Source: Pseudobutyrivibrio sp. MD2005 (GTDB lineage: Bacteria > Bacillota > Clostridia > Lachnospirales > Lachnospiraceae). Taken from it: a stretch of DNA of 64,000 nt. Within the stretch, counting starts at the first letter, position 1. Each line of letters opens with the position of its first letter. The notes under the pieces were generated by a model. The model ran no database searches and had not been told where the DNA came from. It saw only the letters and a list, made by a program, of their open reading frames with translations. The position numbers and the translations under genes are program-made. The stretch spans positions 62,001 to 126,000 of the forward strand of contig NZ_JHXE01000012.1 in assembly GCF_000621865.1 (NCBI RefSeq). The letters are read 5' to 3'. Positions 9,597 to 16,928 of the stretch are shown one piece after another.

Positions 9597-11771
9597 TCAG
9601 CTGTTCATTACAAGTTTTTTATAGAAACCATCATGCTCCATTAGTTCATCGTGAGTTCCACGTTCTATGATTTCGCCCTCATTAAGAACTACTATCTCAT
9701 CGCAGTCACGTATTGTTGAAAGGCGATGTGCAACAACGATGCAAGTGATTCCTCTTTCACGTATAGCATTTACAACCCTGCTCTCCGTTGCCGCATCAAG
9801 GGCGCTTGTAGCTTCATCAAGAATGATTATTGACGGGTCTGTTACTAGAGCCCTCGCAATTTCAAGCCTCTGTCTCTGTCCGCCCGAAAAATCATAACCG
9901 CCCTCCTGAATACGATAATTGTAGCCGCCCGGTCTTTTCATGATTTCTTCGTGTATCTGTGCATCTCTTGCCGCTATAACTATCTCAAAATCCTCAATTG
10001 ATGCATCCCACATGCTTATATTATTAGCTACAGTATCGTTAAACAGCATAATTTTTTGATCTATTACAGCTACGGAACCCCTGAATTCACTCTCGGGGAT
10101 ATCCTTCATTTCTCGTCCATCAAATGTAATCTTGCCTTCCCATGGTTCATACAATCCTGAAACAAGTGATAATATTGTTGATTTTCCGCACCCCGTGCTT
10201 CCAACAACAGCCACACTCATGCCCGGTTCTATCTTAAGGGAAAAATTCTTGATGATAGGCTCCTCAAGGGACGCATATCCAAAGGTCACATTTTCTATAT
10301 TGACACTGCCTCCAAGCTTTTGATACTTATTTTCAGGTTTATCCGCAGCAAGAAGATTATACACAGGATAGCTCATAACATCTTCTATCCTTTCCATATC
10401 AGTCCTCATCTCCTGTATCTTCTGCTCAGAGCCTATGAACTGTTGTGCCGGACTCATGAAGGAAGTCAGCAGTGCCTGAAATGCCATCAACATTCCAGCG
10501 CTAAACCTGCCCATCATTACAAGATAAACGCCTATACTCAGCACAAGCACTGAAGATAGCATCATCAAGGCAGACGGAATACTTCCTATAACCCTTGTTA
10601 CTCTGTCAAATTGCACAAATGAGGAATTAAGATTGGCTTGATAACCTGCCCATCTTGCGAAATACGTGTTTTCAGCGCCTGCTGCCTTTATAGTATCTAT
10701 AATAGAAATACCAGCCATGGTCGAAGACATCAGTTTACCAACGTCACCCTTTATCACACGCATAATATTTATACGGCGGACAGCCATATAGTATGTGACC
10801 AAGACATTTACAAATACCGTCATGATACCGACGGTGGCCAAAATAAGATTATATCTGAACATAAACACGGCATAAATCACCATCATGACCGCGTTTATAA
10901 TGAGTGGTACCAGCTGCATGATAAAGGTTTCAGCCACCTTTTCTGCAGCACTCTCATTCTGCTGTATTGTACCCACTTCCCTCTGTGTGAAAAAGCGTGC
11001 AGGCATATGAAGAACATGCCACATATATCTACTGCTCCCCTTTACACCCAACACACCAAACAGCCTCAGCTGGTATATTGACTGGGCACATCCCACAGCA
11101 AGCATTATGGCACATAATATCACAAGCATTATAAAAAATGTAGGAAACCATGAGCTGCATCTTTCTCCAAGTATGTAATCAACATATACACGTGAAAAAG
11201 CAGGTGTGAAAACACCTATAAGTGCAGTCACAACTGATGCAGTCACAACAAATATGAAAGTAGGTTTAGCCCCCGCAAGGCTCTCCTTCATATAGGAAAG
11301 CATACTCTTCCTACTTCCCTCTGGTACAAAGCCTTCGCCTGGAGACATAAGTATACACAGCCCTGTATATGCATCATCGAATTCCTTCATGGATATCTTG
11401 ATGCTACCTCGTCCCGGGTCGTTTATGTAGACCTTATCCCCACGTCTTCCACACACAACTACGAAATGAGTGAAATTCCAATGCACGATGCATGGGTAAT
11501 CCGCCTTCTCAAAGAATTCATCCACATCGTATCTATAGCCCTTGGCATTCAGACCGTAGATTCTTGCCGACTTGGCGATAGTGGACATCCTTATCCCGTC
11601 TCTTGAAACGGCGCAGACGTCTCTTATAGTGGAAAGCGGCACCCATTTGCCATAGTATGCCAATACCATAGCAAGTGACGCCGCTCCACATTCCATTTTT
11701 TCCATCTGCATTATCATCGGTACTCTAGCAATACCTTTTTTCTTTGGACCTCCAGGATTCATCCTTATCAT
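9597..11771 (-). CDS. C39 peptidase-containing bacteriocin ABC exporter (NHLM type)
   Basis: A 724-residue fusion of leader peptidase and exporter. The N-terminal C39 domain (about residues 15-150) shows all three catalytic elements: Cys in KMECGAASLAM, His in NFTHFVVVCG and Asp in YINDPGRG. Six membrane helices follow (about 175-445), then a nucleotide-binding domain with VVGSTGCGKSTIL, DFSGGQRQRLEIARA and SIIILDEATSALD. C39 peptidases cut leaders after a double glycine, and the operon's precursor has a GGG just before its Cys-rich core. The start overlaps the stop of the HlyD-like gene in an ATGA, so the two are translationally coupled. The genes for export, cleavage and precursor are thus all together. 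Confidence 0.93.
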   Translation of the reverse strand: MIRMNPGGPKKKGIARVPMIMQMEKMECGAASLAMVLAYYGKWVPLSTIRDVCAVSRDGIRMSTIAKSARIYGLNAKGYRYDVDEFFEKADYPCIVHWNFTHFVVVCGRRGDKVYINDPGRGSIKISMKEFDDAYTGLCILMSPGEGFVPEGSRKSMLSYMKESLAGAKPTFIFVVTASVVTALIGVFTPAFSRVYVDYILGERCSSWFPTFFIMLVILCAIMLAVGCAQSIYQLRLFGVLGVKGSSRYMWHVLHMPARFFTQREVGTIQQNESAAEKVAETFIMQLVPLIINAVMMVIYAVFMFRYNLILATVGIMTVFVNVLVTYYMAVRRINIMRVIKGDVGKLMSSTMAGISIIDTIKAAGAENTYFARWAGYQANLNSSFVQFDRVTRVIGSIPSALMMLSSVLVLSIGVYLVMMGRFSAGMLMAFQALLTSFMSPAQQFIGSEQKIQEMRTDMERIEDVMSYPVYNLLAADKPENKYQKLGGSVNIENVTFGYASLEEPIIKNFSLKIEPGMSVAVVGSTGCGKSTILSLVSGLYEPWEGKITFDGREMKDIPESEFRGSVAVIDQKIMLFNDTVANNISMWDASIEDFEIVIAARDAQIHEEIMKRPGGYNYRIQEGGYDFSGGQRQRLEIARALVTDPSIIILDEATSALDAATESRVVNAIRERGITCIVVAHRLSTIRDCDEIVVLNEGEIIERGTHDELMEHDGFYKKLVMNS

Positions 11772-12241
11772 TTTCCTCCAGCAAGAAAAGAAATCGGTCT
11801 AATTGATTCCGTCAAAACACTCGCTCTGTAGGTACCGTCCTCAAGATCACTTTCTGCATAAATCACACGATACCATTCGCAGCCTTTGTTTAAATATCGT
11901 ATATCATTGGGAACCTGATCCTGATAGTAGAGACTGTTTCCAATCTCTTCAATCGTATATTCCTTATCCTCTATCACCACCTGCATTCCCACATTCATTC
12001 GTTCTACATCCTCGGCATTGAAATAGCAGGTAAGCCTGCCGTTATCACTTGAGGCTGCACCGTCTATATTAAGGTCTATCCTTCCGATAAATGCCCACAG
12101 TAAAAAAACAGCAATCAGCAGACCACCGCCAAGCACCATTACCCAGCTTGCATAACCGTTGACTCTTATATATCCATCCAATAATTCGACTTCAGATGCC
12201 TTTTTGACATTCTTTTCTCTGAATATACTCTTATCGCCCAT
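11768..12241 (-). CDS. Short HlyD-like bacteriocin secretion protein (NHLM type)
   Basis: A 157-residue membrane-anchored protein: a cytoplasmic N-terminus of about 30 residues, one membrane helix (WVMVLGGGLLIAVFLLWAF), then a beta-rich extracellular part of about 105 residues. Position and topology match the membrane-fusion adaptor of NHLM bacteriocin systems. It is much shorter than a normal HlyD protein and lacks the long coiled-coil hairpin, keeping only a small barrel-like portion (MNVGMQVVIEDKEYTIEEIG). That is reasonable for a single-membrane Gram-positive cell. It overlaps the exporter start by four bases and follows the precursor gene by about 80 bases. Confidence 0.8.
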   Translation of the reverse strand: MGDKSIFREKNVKKASEVELLDGYIRVNGYASWVMVLGGGLLIAVFLLWAFIGRIDLNIDGAASSDNGRLTCYFNAEDVERMNVGMQVVIEDKEYTIEEIGNSLYYQDQVPNDIRYLNKGCEWYRVIYAESDLEDGTYRASVLTESIRPISFLAGGK

Positions 12242-12324
12242 ATCTGTTCCCTACTGCCAGCTTTTCTACGGCACATCGAACCCTTGTCCTTAATATCTCT
12301 TACAGATAGTTACGTTCATTTTGT

Positions 12325-12573
12325 TTACCAGCAGCAAGATATATAGCCACAATAGCAGCCTCCACCTGCTGCATTATCCAGCTCATCATCCGATACTTCC
12401 CCGGATACTTTCTTCTTCATTATTTCCTTTTCTTCATCAGTCAACTCAACACCGTACTTTTCGAATATCTCTTTTTTTGCTTCTTTTGTTGATTCTCGTA
12501 ATTCCTTTAAGAAGTCATCCCTCTTGTCCTCTGCAACCTTATTAAGCAGCATCTCCATTTTCTTATTTCCCAT
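12325..12573 (-). CDS. RiPP precursor peptide with double-glycine leader and Cys-rich core
   Basis: An 82-residue precursor. The first 66 or so residues are a charged, helical leader (MGNKKMEMLLNKVAED..., then GVELTDEEKEIMKKK and SGEVSDDELDNAAGG), resembling Nif11/NHLP-type leaders. The leader ends in a GGG, a C39 cleavage site, and the remaining core is CYCGYISCCW: ten residues with four cysteines and two tyrosines. A strong ribosome binding site GAAGGAGGT sits seven bases before the ATG. It is the first gene of the operon, followed by export genes and a radical SAM/SPASM maturase, so the cysteines are the likely targets of modification. The core matches no named bacteriocin that I recognise. 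The leader class is by resemblance only. Confidence 0.85.
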   Translation of the reverse strand: MGNKKMEMLLNKVAEDKRDDFLKELRESTKEAKKEIFEKYGVELTDEEKEIMKKKVSGEVSDDELDNAAGGGCYCGYISCCW

Positions 12574-12631
12574 AGTGTACCTCCTTCAAATTGCGATTCC
12601 CCTTCGCAAACTATTTACAGTAATTGTTAAT

Positions 12632-12668
12632 ATTATACCATGGAATATACACTAGAATGGAATATACA
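12632..12668 (-). promoter_or_regulatory. Putative activator-dependent promoter of the RiPP operon
   Basis: On the minus strand a consensus -10 TATAAT occupies 12637-12632, about 60 bases before the precursor ATG. No TTGACA-like -35 is present. Instead two identical 12-base direct repeats (plus-strand ATGGAATATACA at 12640-12651 and 12657-12668, 17 bases apart) cover the spacer and -35 region. Direct repeats replacing a -35 box are typical of operators for a transcription activator, for example a response regulator. The regulator is not identified. Confidence 0.6.
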
Positions 12669-12754
12669 TTAAAAAATCACAATCTGTGGCTTAAAAGAAA
12701 GGCTTTGATATATGGAATTTCACAATATGTGTAATATTGTTTTTACAAAGCAAA

Positions 12755-12783
12755 AAGCCCAAGAACTATTCATTCTAGGGCTT
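12755..12783 (-). terminator. Intrinsic terminator upstream of the RiPP promoter
   Basis: A hairpin with stem AAGCCC / GGGCTT extended by AGAA / TTCT. On the minus strand it is followed by TTTTTGCTTT. It isolates the RiPP operon from leftward transcription entering from the heptamer-ladder region and would end any transcript that runs through that ladder. Confidence 0.7.
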
Positions 12784-12868
12784 ATCTATTGTCGCGGTGT
12801 CTGATGCTGGAATGGCCAGACTAATTGTCTGCGCTAGCATCCCCACAGCCTGTGTTTGCATATATGCC

Positions 12869-13220
12869 GCATTCATCTACTAGCATTACATTTAATCCAT
12901 CATTTAAGATAGTAGTCTTGCGGCTTATCAAACTAGCGAAGATACACTATATGCAATTTCGCTAGTAATTGCCAGGTAAACCTTACTAGCACATTAGCTC
13001 AATTTAATATCTCGCTAGTATTAGCTATCAGATTCCTACTAGCTTATGATAATAACACGGTAATCCGCTAGTAATCACACTCTGAAAGCTACTATTGAAA
13101 TGCAGAAAATGACTACGATGCTAGTAAATGCACTATATGTAATTATCTTTTATTATTGGGTAATGTAATTGAAATGAAAATAGATAAAATCCCAGCAGCC
13201 ATAATGGCCACTGGGATGTA
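12869..13220. repeat. 352-bp direct repeat, copy 1, with a 53-bp periodic heptamer ladder
   Basis: By eye this aligns without any gap to 17026-17377, with about 23 mismatches (about 93% identity), mostly transitions. Inside it, boxes TACTAGC and GCTAGTA alternate with exact spacing: 23 bases between TACTAGC and GCTAGTA, then 16 bases to the next TACTAGC, a 53-bp period. Box starts are 12878, 12908, 12931, 12961, 12984, 13014, 13037, 13067, 13090 and 13120; six of ten are perfect and the rest differ by one or two bases. The sequences between boxes are unrelated to each other. The right end (13190-13216) is a terminator for the lipoprotein gene. No reading frame of note was seen. Confidence 0.85.
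13190..13216 (-). terminator. Terminator of the lipoprotein-hydrolase operon (inside repeat copy 1)
   Basis: Stem TCCCAG / CTGGGA plus an inner GCCA / TGGC, followed on the minus strand by TTTTATCTATTTTC. It lies about 25 bases after the stop of the lipoprotein gene at 13243. The same hairpin occurs at 17347-17373 after rpsI, because both belong to the 352-bp repeat. Confidence 0.75.
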
Positions 13221-13242
13221 GATTGCCTCACTACTCATAAGC

Positions 13243-13779
13243 TTATTCAGCAATACTTATTGTTACATTAACGTCCCCGGCACCAAGCATTTTTTTCATA
13301 TCCTCCGCAGATGTATTTTCAATATGCCCGAGCTTTGTATAAGCCCAGCTATTTGAACCGTAAAACACTACCAGCTGATTACCTGAATACAAAACAATGT
13401 CCCCGGCACTTGTAGTCATCTGCTTATCATTCCTTGGAATAGACTGACCAATAGAGCCAACCTGCTCAAAGTCGCCATACATATCCATATCAATGATGAT
13501 TGGTTTATCTTCAGCCAGATTCTTCAAAGCTTCTACTGATTCATTTTCTTCCCAGATTACCTGTATCTCTTCATCATTTATATAAAGCTTAAGCATATTT
13601 TCCGTCGACCTTTCATCATTAGTAATTACGTCTTCTTCATCCTTTAAGTGATTTTCCGTTTCCGTATTACTGTTCGTTTTAGCCTGTGCATTCTCATTAT
13701 ATCCACATCCAGTAAAGAGGGTTACAGCCATCACACATAATGCTGTAAGACTTGTCTTTATTATCAAAACCTTACTCAT
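13243..13779 (-). CDS. Lipoprotein with cyclophilin-like fold
   Basis: A 178-residue secreted lipoprotein. A basic and hydrophobic signal sequence ends in the lipobox LFTGC, with the cysteine near residue 27. A low-complexity Asn/Glu-rich linker follows, then a C-terminal domain of about 115 residues with LKLYINDEEIQVIWEEN, GDFEQVGSIGQSIPRND and TTSAGDIVLYSGNQLVVFYG, the pattern of the cyclophilin-like family found in many Clostridia. The ATG at 13779 is preferred over a GTG two codons upstream because AAGGAGAGG is then eight bases away. It follows the alpha/beta hydrolase gene within about a dozen bases. Function is unknown. Confidence 0.75.
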   Translation of the reverse strand: MSKVLIIKTSLTALCVMAVTLFTGCGYNENAQAKTNSNTETENHLKDEEDVITNDERSTENMLKLYINDEEIQVIWEENESVEALKNLAEDKPIIIDMDMYGDFEQVGSIGQSIPRNDKQMTTSAGDIVLYSGNQLVVFYGSNSWAYTKLGHIENTSAEDMKKMLGAGDVNVTISIAE

Positions 13780-13791
13780 CGTCACCTCTCC

Positions 13792-14796
13792 TTATTTCAG
13801 ATATTCATTAAAGAAGCTCTCAAGTTTGTCAAACGGAATATAATCCTTATCTCCTCCATCATACAGATCTGTATGAACTGCATCTGGAATGATCATCAGC
13901 TCTTTATTATCAGCATATTTGCTGTCCTTTATCATGTCGGCATAAGCGTCTTTACTGAAGTAGCAAGAGTGAGCCTTCTCGCCATGTACAAGAAGCACTG
14001 CACTTCTGATTTCATTGCTGTATTTAAGGATTGGCTGATTCACGAAGGATTCACAGCCTACCACATTCCATCCATCATTGGAATTAAGGGAACGGTCATG
14101 ATATCCACGATCCGTTTTGTAGTAATCAAAATAGTCTTTTACAAAGAAAGGTGCATCTGCAGGTAGAGGATCTACAACACCTCCCGCACGCTTATATTCT
14201 CCATTCTTTAAATCTTCAAGACGCTGAGCGCACATAGCCTTCTTCGCTTCATATCTCTTGGCTTCACTGTCATCGGCATCAAAGTAACCTTTTGCATTAA
14301 CTCTTGTCATGTCATACATGGTCATTGCAGCTGTAGCTTTAATTCTCGTATCAAGCGCCGCCGTATTGATAGCCATTCCGCCCCAGCCGCAGATTCCTAT
14401 GATTCCTATTCTTTCCGGATCTACCTTTTCATTAAGTGAAAGAAAATCAACTGCAGCCATAAAATCCTCTGTATTGATATCAGGTGATGCCATATATCTT
14501 ACATTGCCGCCTGATTCTCCTGTAAAAGAGGGATCGAAGGCTATTGTAAGAAATCCTCTTTCTGCCATAGTCTGAGCGTATAATCCTGAACACTGCTCCT
14601 TAACAGCTCCAAAAGGTCCTGATACTGCAATAGCCGGAAGCTTGCCATCTGTATCCTTTGGTATATACATATCTGCCGCAAGAGTTATCCCGTAGCGATT
14701 TGCAAATGTCACCTTGCTGTGTTCTACCTTCTCACTCTTTGGAAAGGTCTTATCCCACTCTGTTACTAAATTAAGTTCTTCTGTTCTGATCATCAT
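13792..14796 (-). CDS. Alpha/beta hydrolase with cysteine at the nucleophile position
   Basis: A 334-residue single-domain alpha/beta hydrolase. The oxyanion region is seen in IAVSGPFGAVKEQ. The nucleophile elbow reads GIIGICGWGGMA, so the usual Gly-x-Ser-x-Gly serine is replaced by cysteine, as in dienelactone hydrolases and the YcjY-like group. The acid is probably the Glu in LLVHGEKAHSCYF and the base the His in PDAVHTDLYD. There is no signal peptide, so it is cytoplasmic. It is co-directional with a cyclophilin-like lipoprotein gene and a small helical protein gene, and divergent from a LysR regulator that probably controls it. The substrate is unknown. Confidence 0.85.
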   Translation of the reverse strand: MMIRTEELNLVTEWDKTFPKSEKVEHSKVTFANRYGITLAADMYIPKDTDGKLPAIAVSGPFGAVKEQCSGLYAQTMAERGFLTIAFDPSFTGESGGNVRYMASPDINTEDFMAAVDFLSLNEKVDPERIGIIGICGWGGMAINTAALDTRIKATAAMTMYDMTRVNAKGYFDADDSEAKRYEAKKAMCAQRLEDLKNGEYKRAGGVVDPLPADAPFFVKDYFDYYKTDRGYHDRSLNSNDGWNVVGCESFVNQPILKYSNEIRSAVLLVHGEKAHSCYFSKDAYADMIKDSKYADNKELMIIPDAVHTDLYDGGDKDYIPFDKLESFFNEYLK

Positions 14797-14808
14797 TTGA
14801 TACCTCCG

Positions 14809-15033
14809 TCATCTCTGCTTCATTTCGTTTTCGATTTTTCTAAGCATGAAATCCATGCAGTCAACTTTTCTTCCACATTCGTGGTACTCGTCCATGGCTC
14901 GGCATCTTTCTTTTTTCAACAGCCTTACCATTTCATCAATTCTGCCTGACTCAAATCTTTCCAGAATAATGTCTGTTGCCTCATTACAGCATCCCGCATC
15001 TGAAAGGCTTTGCTTTAGATATTCTTTATCCAT
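14809..15033 (-). CDS. Small helical protein, unknown
   Basis: A 74-residue protein predicted to be two or three helices with no membrane segment. It contains SDAGCCNEATDIILERFESG, then RLLKKERCRAMDEYHECGRKVDCMDFMLRKIE. Similar short proteins commonly sit next to LysR- or MerR-regulated hydrolase and reductase genes in Clostridia, from memory of the family pattern. Its stop is 13 bases before the hydrolase ATG, and it is the first gene leftward from the LysR intergenic region, so it should be the first gene of the LysR target operon. Four cysteines are notable for its size. Confidence 0.7.
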   Translation of the reverse strand: MDKEYLKQSLSDAGCCNEATDIILERFESGRIDEMVRLLKKERCRAMDEYHECGRKVDCMDFMLRKIENEMKQR

Positions 15034-15179
15034 GAGTATTCCTCATTTCCATGTAACTATTTCACTTACAATTCTATTGTATGAGCTTGTAAGATTTTTC
15101 GCTAATAGTTATAATGAATATCATATTATTCCATTTTGGCATATCATTCAGCAATGAGCAGTGCAGGAAAGGAAGCACC
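15034..15179. promoter_or_regulatory. Divergent promoter region between the hydrolase operon and lysR
   Basis: A 146-base AT-rich gap between two divergent genes. LysR regulators normally bind in such gaps. A TATAAT-like sequence is visible at about 15109-15114 on the plus strand (AGTTATAATGAAT), which could serve lysR. I could not define a unique T-N11-A operator. Confidence 0.45.
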
Positions 15180-16052
15180 ATGGAAATTAGGACTTTAAGA
15201 TATTTTTTAGCTGTAGCAAGAGAAGAAAACATGAGCAGAGCCGCTGAGATACTGCATGTGACTCAGCCAACTCTATCCAAACAATTAAAATCATTGGAAG
15301 AAGAATTGGGTAAGAAGCTATTTACAAGGCACAGTTTCAGTATAAAGCTGACAGAAGAAGGAATTCTTCTCAGAAACCGTGCAGAAGATCTTGTGAGCAT
15401 GGCTGATAAAATCGAGCAGGAATTTGTTTCACTTGATGACATAAGCGGAGGCGATCTTTACCTGGGACTTGCAGAATCTTATCAGCTAAGATTCCTTGCA
15501 AGAGCAATCAAGACCTTTAAAGAAAGCTATCCCAATCTCCATTATCACATCACAAGTGGTGATACAGAGCAACTATCTGAAAAAATAGAAAAAGGACTTC
15601 TTGATTTTGTTGTTCTGGTAGAGCAGCCGGACATCAGAAAGTATGAATATATAGAATTTCCACAGGCTGATACCTGGGGGCTTATCATTCCTGAAAGTGA
15701 CCCTCTGGCAAAAAAGGAATCCATTCGTTTGGATGACCTAATAGGATTACCTCTTTTCTGCTCGGATCAGGCTTGGAACGGAGATATAAAGAAATGGGCT
15801 GGGAGCAGATTTTCAGAGCTACAGCTTGAAGGTTCTTTCCGTCTTTCCTACAATGGCTCTATTTTCACAATGGAAGGTCTTGGGTATCTTCTCACCTATG
15901 ATCACCTTATTGATACATCAAAAGACAACGGCCTTGTATTCAGACCGTTGTCTCCTAAGCTTGAAAACAAAATATATTTCGCATGGAACCGCTATCAGGC
16001 ATTTACACCTATAGCAGAAAGATTTTTATCGCACCTAAACCGGCACACATAA
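15180..16052 (+). CDS. LysR-family transcriptional regulator
   Basis: A 290-residue regulator. The N-terminal winged helix-turn-helix is textbook: MEIRTLRYFLAVAREENMSRAAEILHVTQPTLSKQLKSLEEELGKKLF (quoted in part: TQPTLSKQLK is the recognition helix). The C-terminal effector domain of about 200 residues includes DLYLGLAESYQLRFLARAI and a typical two-lobe pattern. The open frame extends further upstream, but the ATG at 15180 is chosen because AGGAAAGGA lies eight bases before it and the LysR fold begins there. It is divergent from the small-protein, hydrolase and lipoprotein genes, its probable targets. The inducer is unknown. Confidence 0.93.
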   Translation: MEIRTLRYFLAVAREENMSRAAEILHVTQPTLSKQLKSLEEELGKKLFTRHSFSIKLTEEGILLRNRAEDLVSMADKIEQEFVSLDDISGGDLYLGLAESYQLRFLARAIKTFKESYPNLHYHITSGDTEQLSEKIEKGLLDFVVLVEQPDIRKYEYIEFPQADTWGLIIPESDPLAKKESIRLDDLIGLPLFCSDQAWNGDIKKWAGSRFSELQLEGSFRLSYNGSIFTMEGLGYLLTYDHLIDTSKDNGLVFRPLSPKLENKIYFAWNRYQAFTPIAERFLSHLNRHT

Positions 16053-16054
16053 AA

Positions 16055-16078
16055 GACCCGGTACAAATGTACCGGGTC
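16055..16078 (-). terminator. Terminator between convergent lysR and nuclease-like gene
   Basis: A perfect 10-bp stem GACCCGGTAC / GTACCGGGTC with a four-base loop. On the minus strand it is followed by TTTTATGTG, so it mainly ends the gene at 16098; it lies three bases past the lysR stop and may also block plus-strand read-through. Confidence 0.7.
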
Positions 16079-16097
16079 TACAGTCTGAACTGCTTTA

Positions 16098-16922
16098 TCA
16101 AAGCAAATATCTATCAGTTAATTCTTTTACAACATTCATATTTACAACAGAAGCCGATGATTCAAATGTCAAAATCAAATTTTCACCGGGAAATATCCCA
16201 TTATTTTCATATAATTCAATTTTTTTGATTGCGGATTTTGCATAGTCAGGATTATCCATCATTCCTTCATGCTCCCAGTATATTTCACCACCGGTTTTGT
16301 TTGACAAAAATGTAAAATCCGGATATATAGTTCCATATGGTTTTAGCCTTATTGGGCATTCATATTTATATTTAATCCCCTTTGACTCGAAGTAATCAGC
16401 TAATATCTTCTCTGATTTCGATCTAACTCTTACCCCATTATTTGACATGATTACTTGCGAATCTACTAAAAACCCCTTCCCCTCATAAGGCTCAGATATC
16501 CATTCATCTAGCTTCTGCTTTTTCGTTGGCTCAACAGGTATTATCAGCTTCTGACGCTCAGCGTGCTCTAATTGATATATTTGTTCTATTTTGTCATCAT
16601 CATAAATCTTCAGCAATCCTTCTAGCTGTCTAGATACCTTTTCTGTATAACGTAGTATTTTGTTGTTATATGACTTCTGAGCCAACTTCTTTACTAGACT
16701 TATATCATTTTTTGGAATATAAACCTTGCCATCGGCCTCTGTACAGCGAAAATACTGCACACATCCCTGGCTCTTACCTAGACGTAAACTCCCCTCAGGT
16801 GCTTTCAGCAATTCCTGCTGCACCTTCTGATTAATACTATTTAATCTATTCAACTCATGTATTAATTGTTCCTTTATCGTAATAACATAACTCCTTTCTA
16901 TAACTCCCACAGTGCAGTTCAT
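16098..16922 (-). CDS. PD-(D/E)XK nuclease-like protein, unknown role
   Basis: A 274-residue soluble protein. The N-terminal half is helical and lysine-rich. The C-terminal half carries a restriction-endonuclease-like pattern: RSKSEKILADYFESKGIKY (helix with Glu), then TIYPDFTFL (Asp) and GEIYWEHEG (Glu-x-His-Glu), matching E...PD...ExhE of PD-(D/E)XK folds. The open frame begins at an ATG at 16922, only six bases from the heptamer ladder, but a strong site GAAAGGAG lies at 16891-16898 inside it with no in-frame ATG or GTG after it, so the true start is uncertain. It sits between the two copies of the 352-bp repeat. A role in DNA cutting is inference. Confidence 0.65.
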   Translation of the reverse strand: MNCTVGVIERSYVITIKEQLIHELNRLNSINQKVQQELLKAPEGSLRLGKSQGCVQYFRCTEADGKVYIPKNDISLVKKLAQKSYNNKILRYTEKVSRQLEGLLKIYDDDKIEQIYQLEHAERQKLIIPVEPTKKQKLDEWISEPYEGKGFLVDSQVIMSNNGVRVRSKSEKILADYFESKGIKYKYECPIRLKPYGTIYPDFTFLSNKTGGEIYWEHEGMMDNPDYAKSAIKKIELYENNGIFPGENLILTFESSASVVNMNVVKELTDRYLL

Positions 16923-16928
16923 ACACCT

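Noticed and set aside
12242-12324. GGTTCGA-like tRNA T-loop between precursor and HlyD-like gene
   Set aside because: No acceptor, anticodon or D arm can be formed around it.
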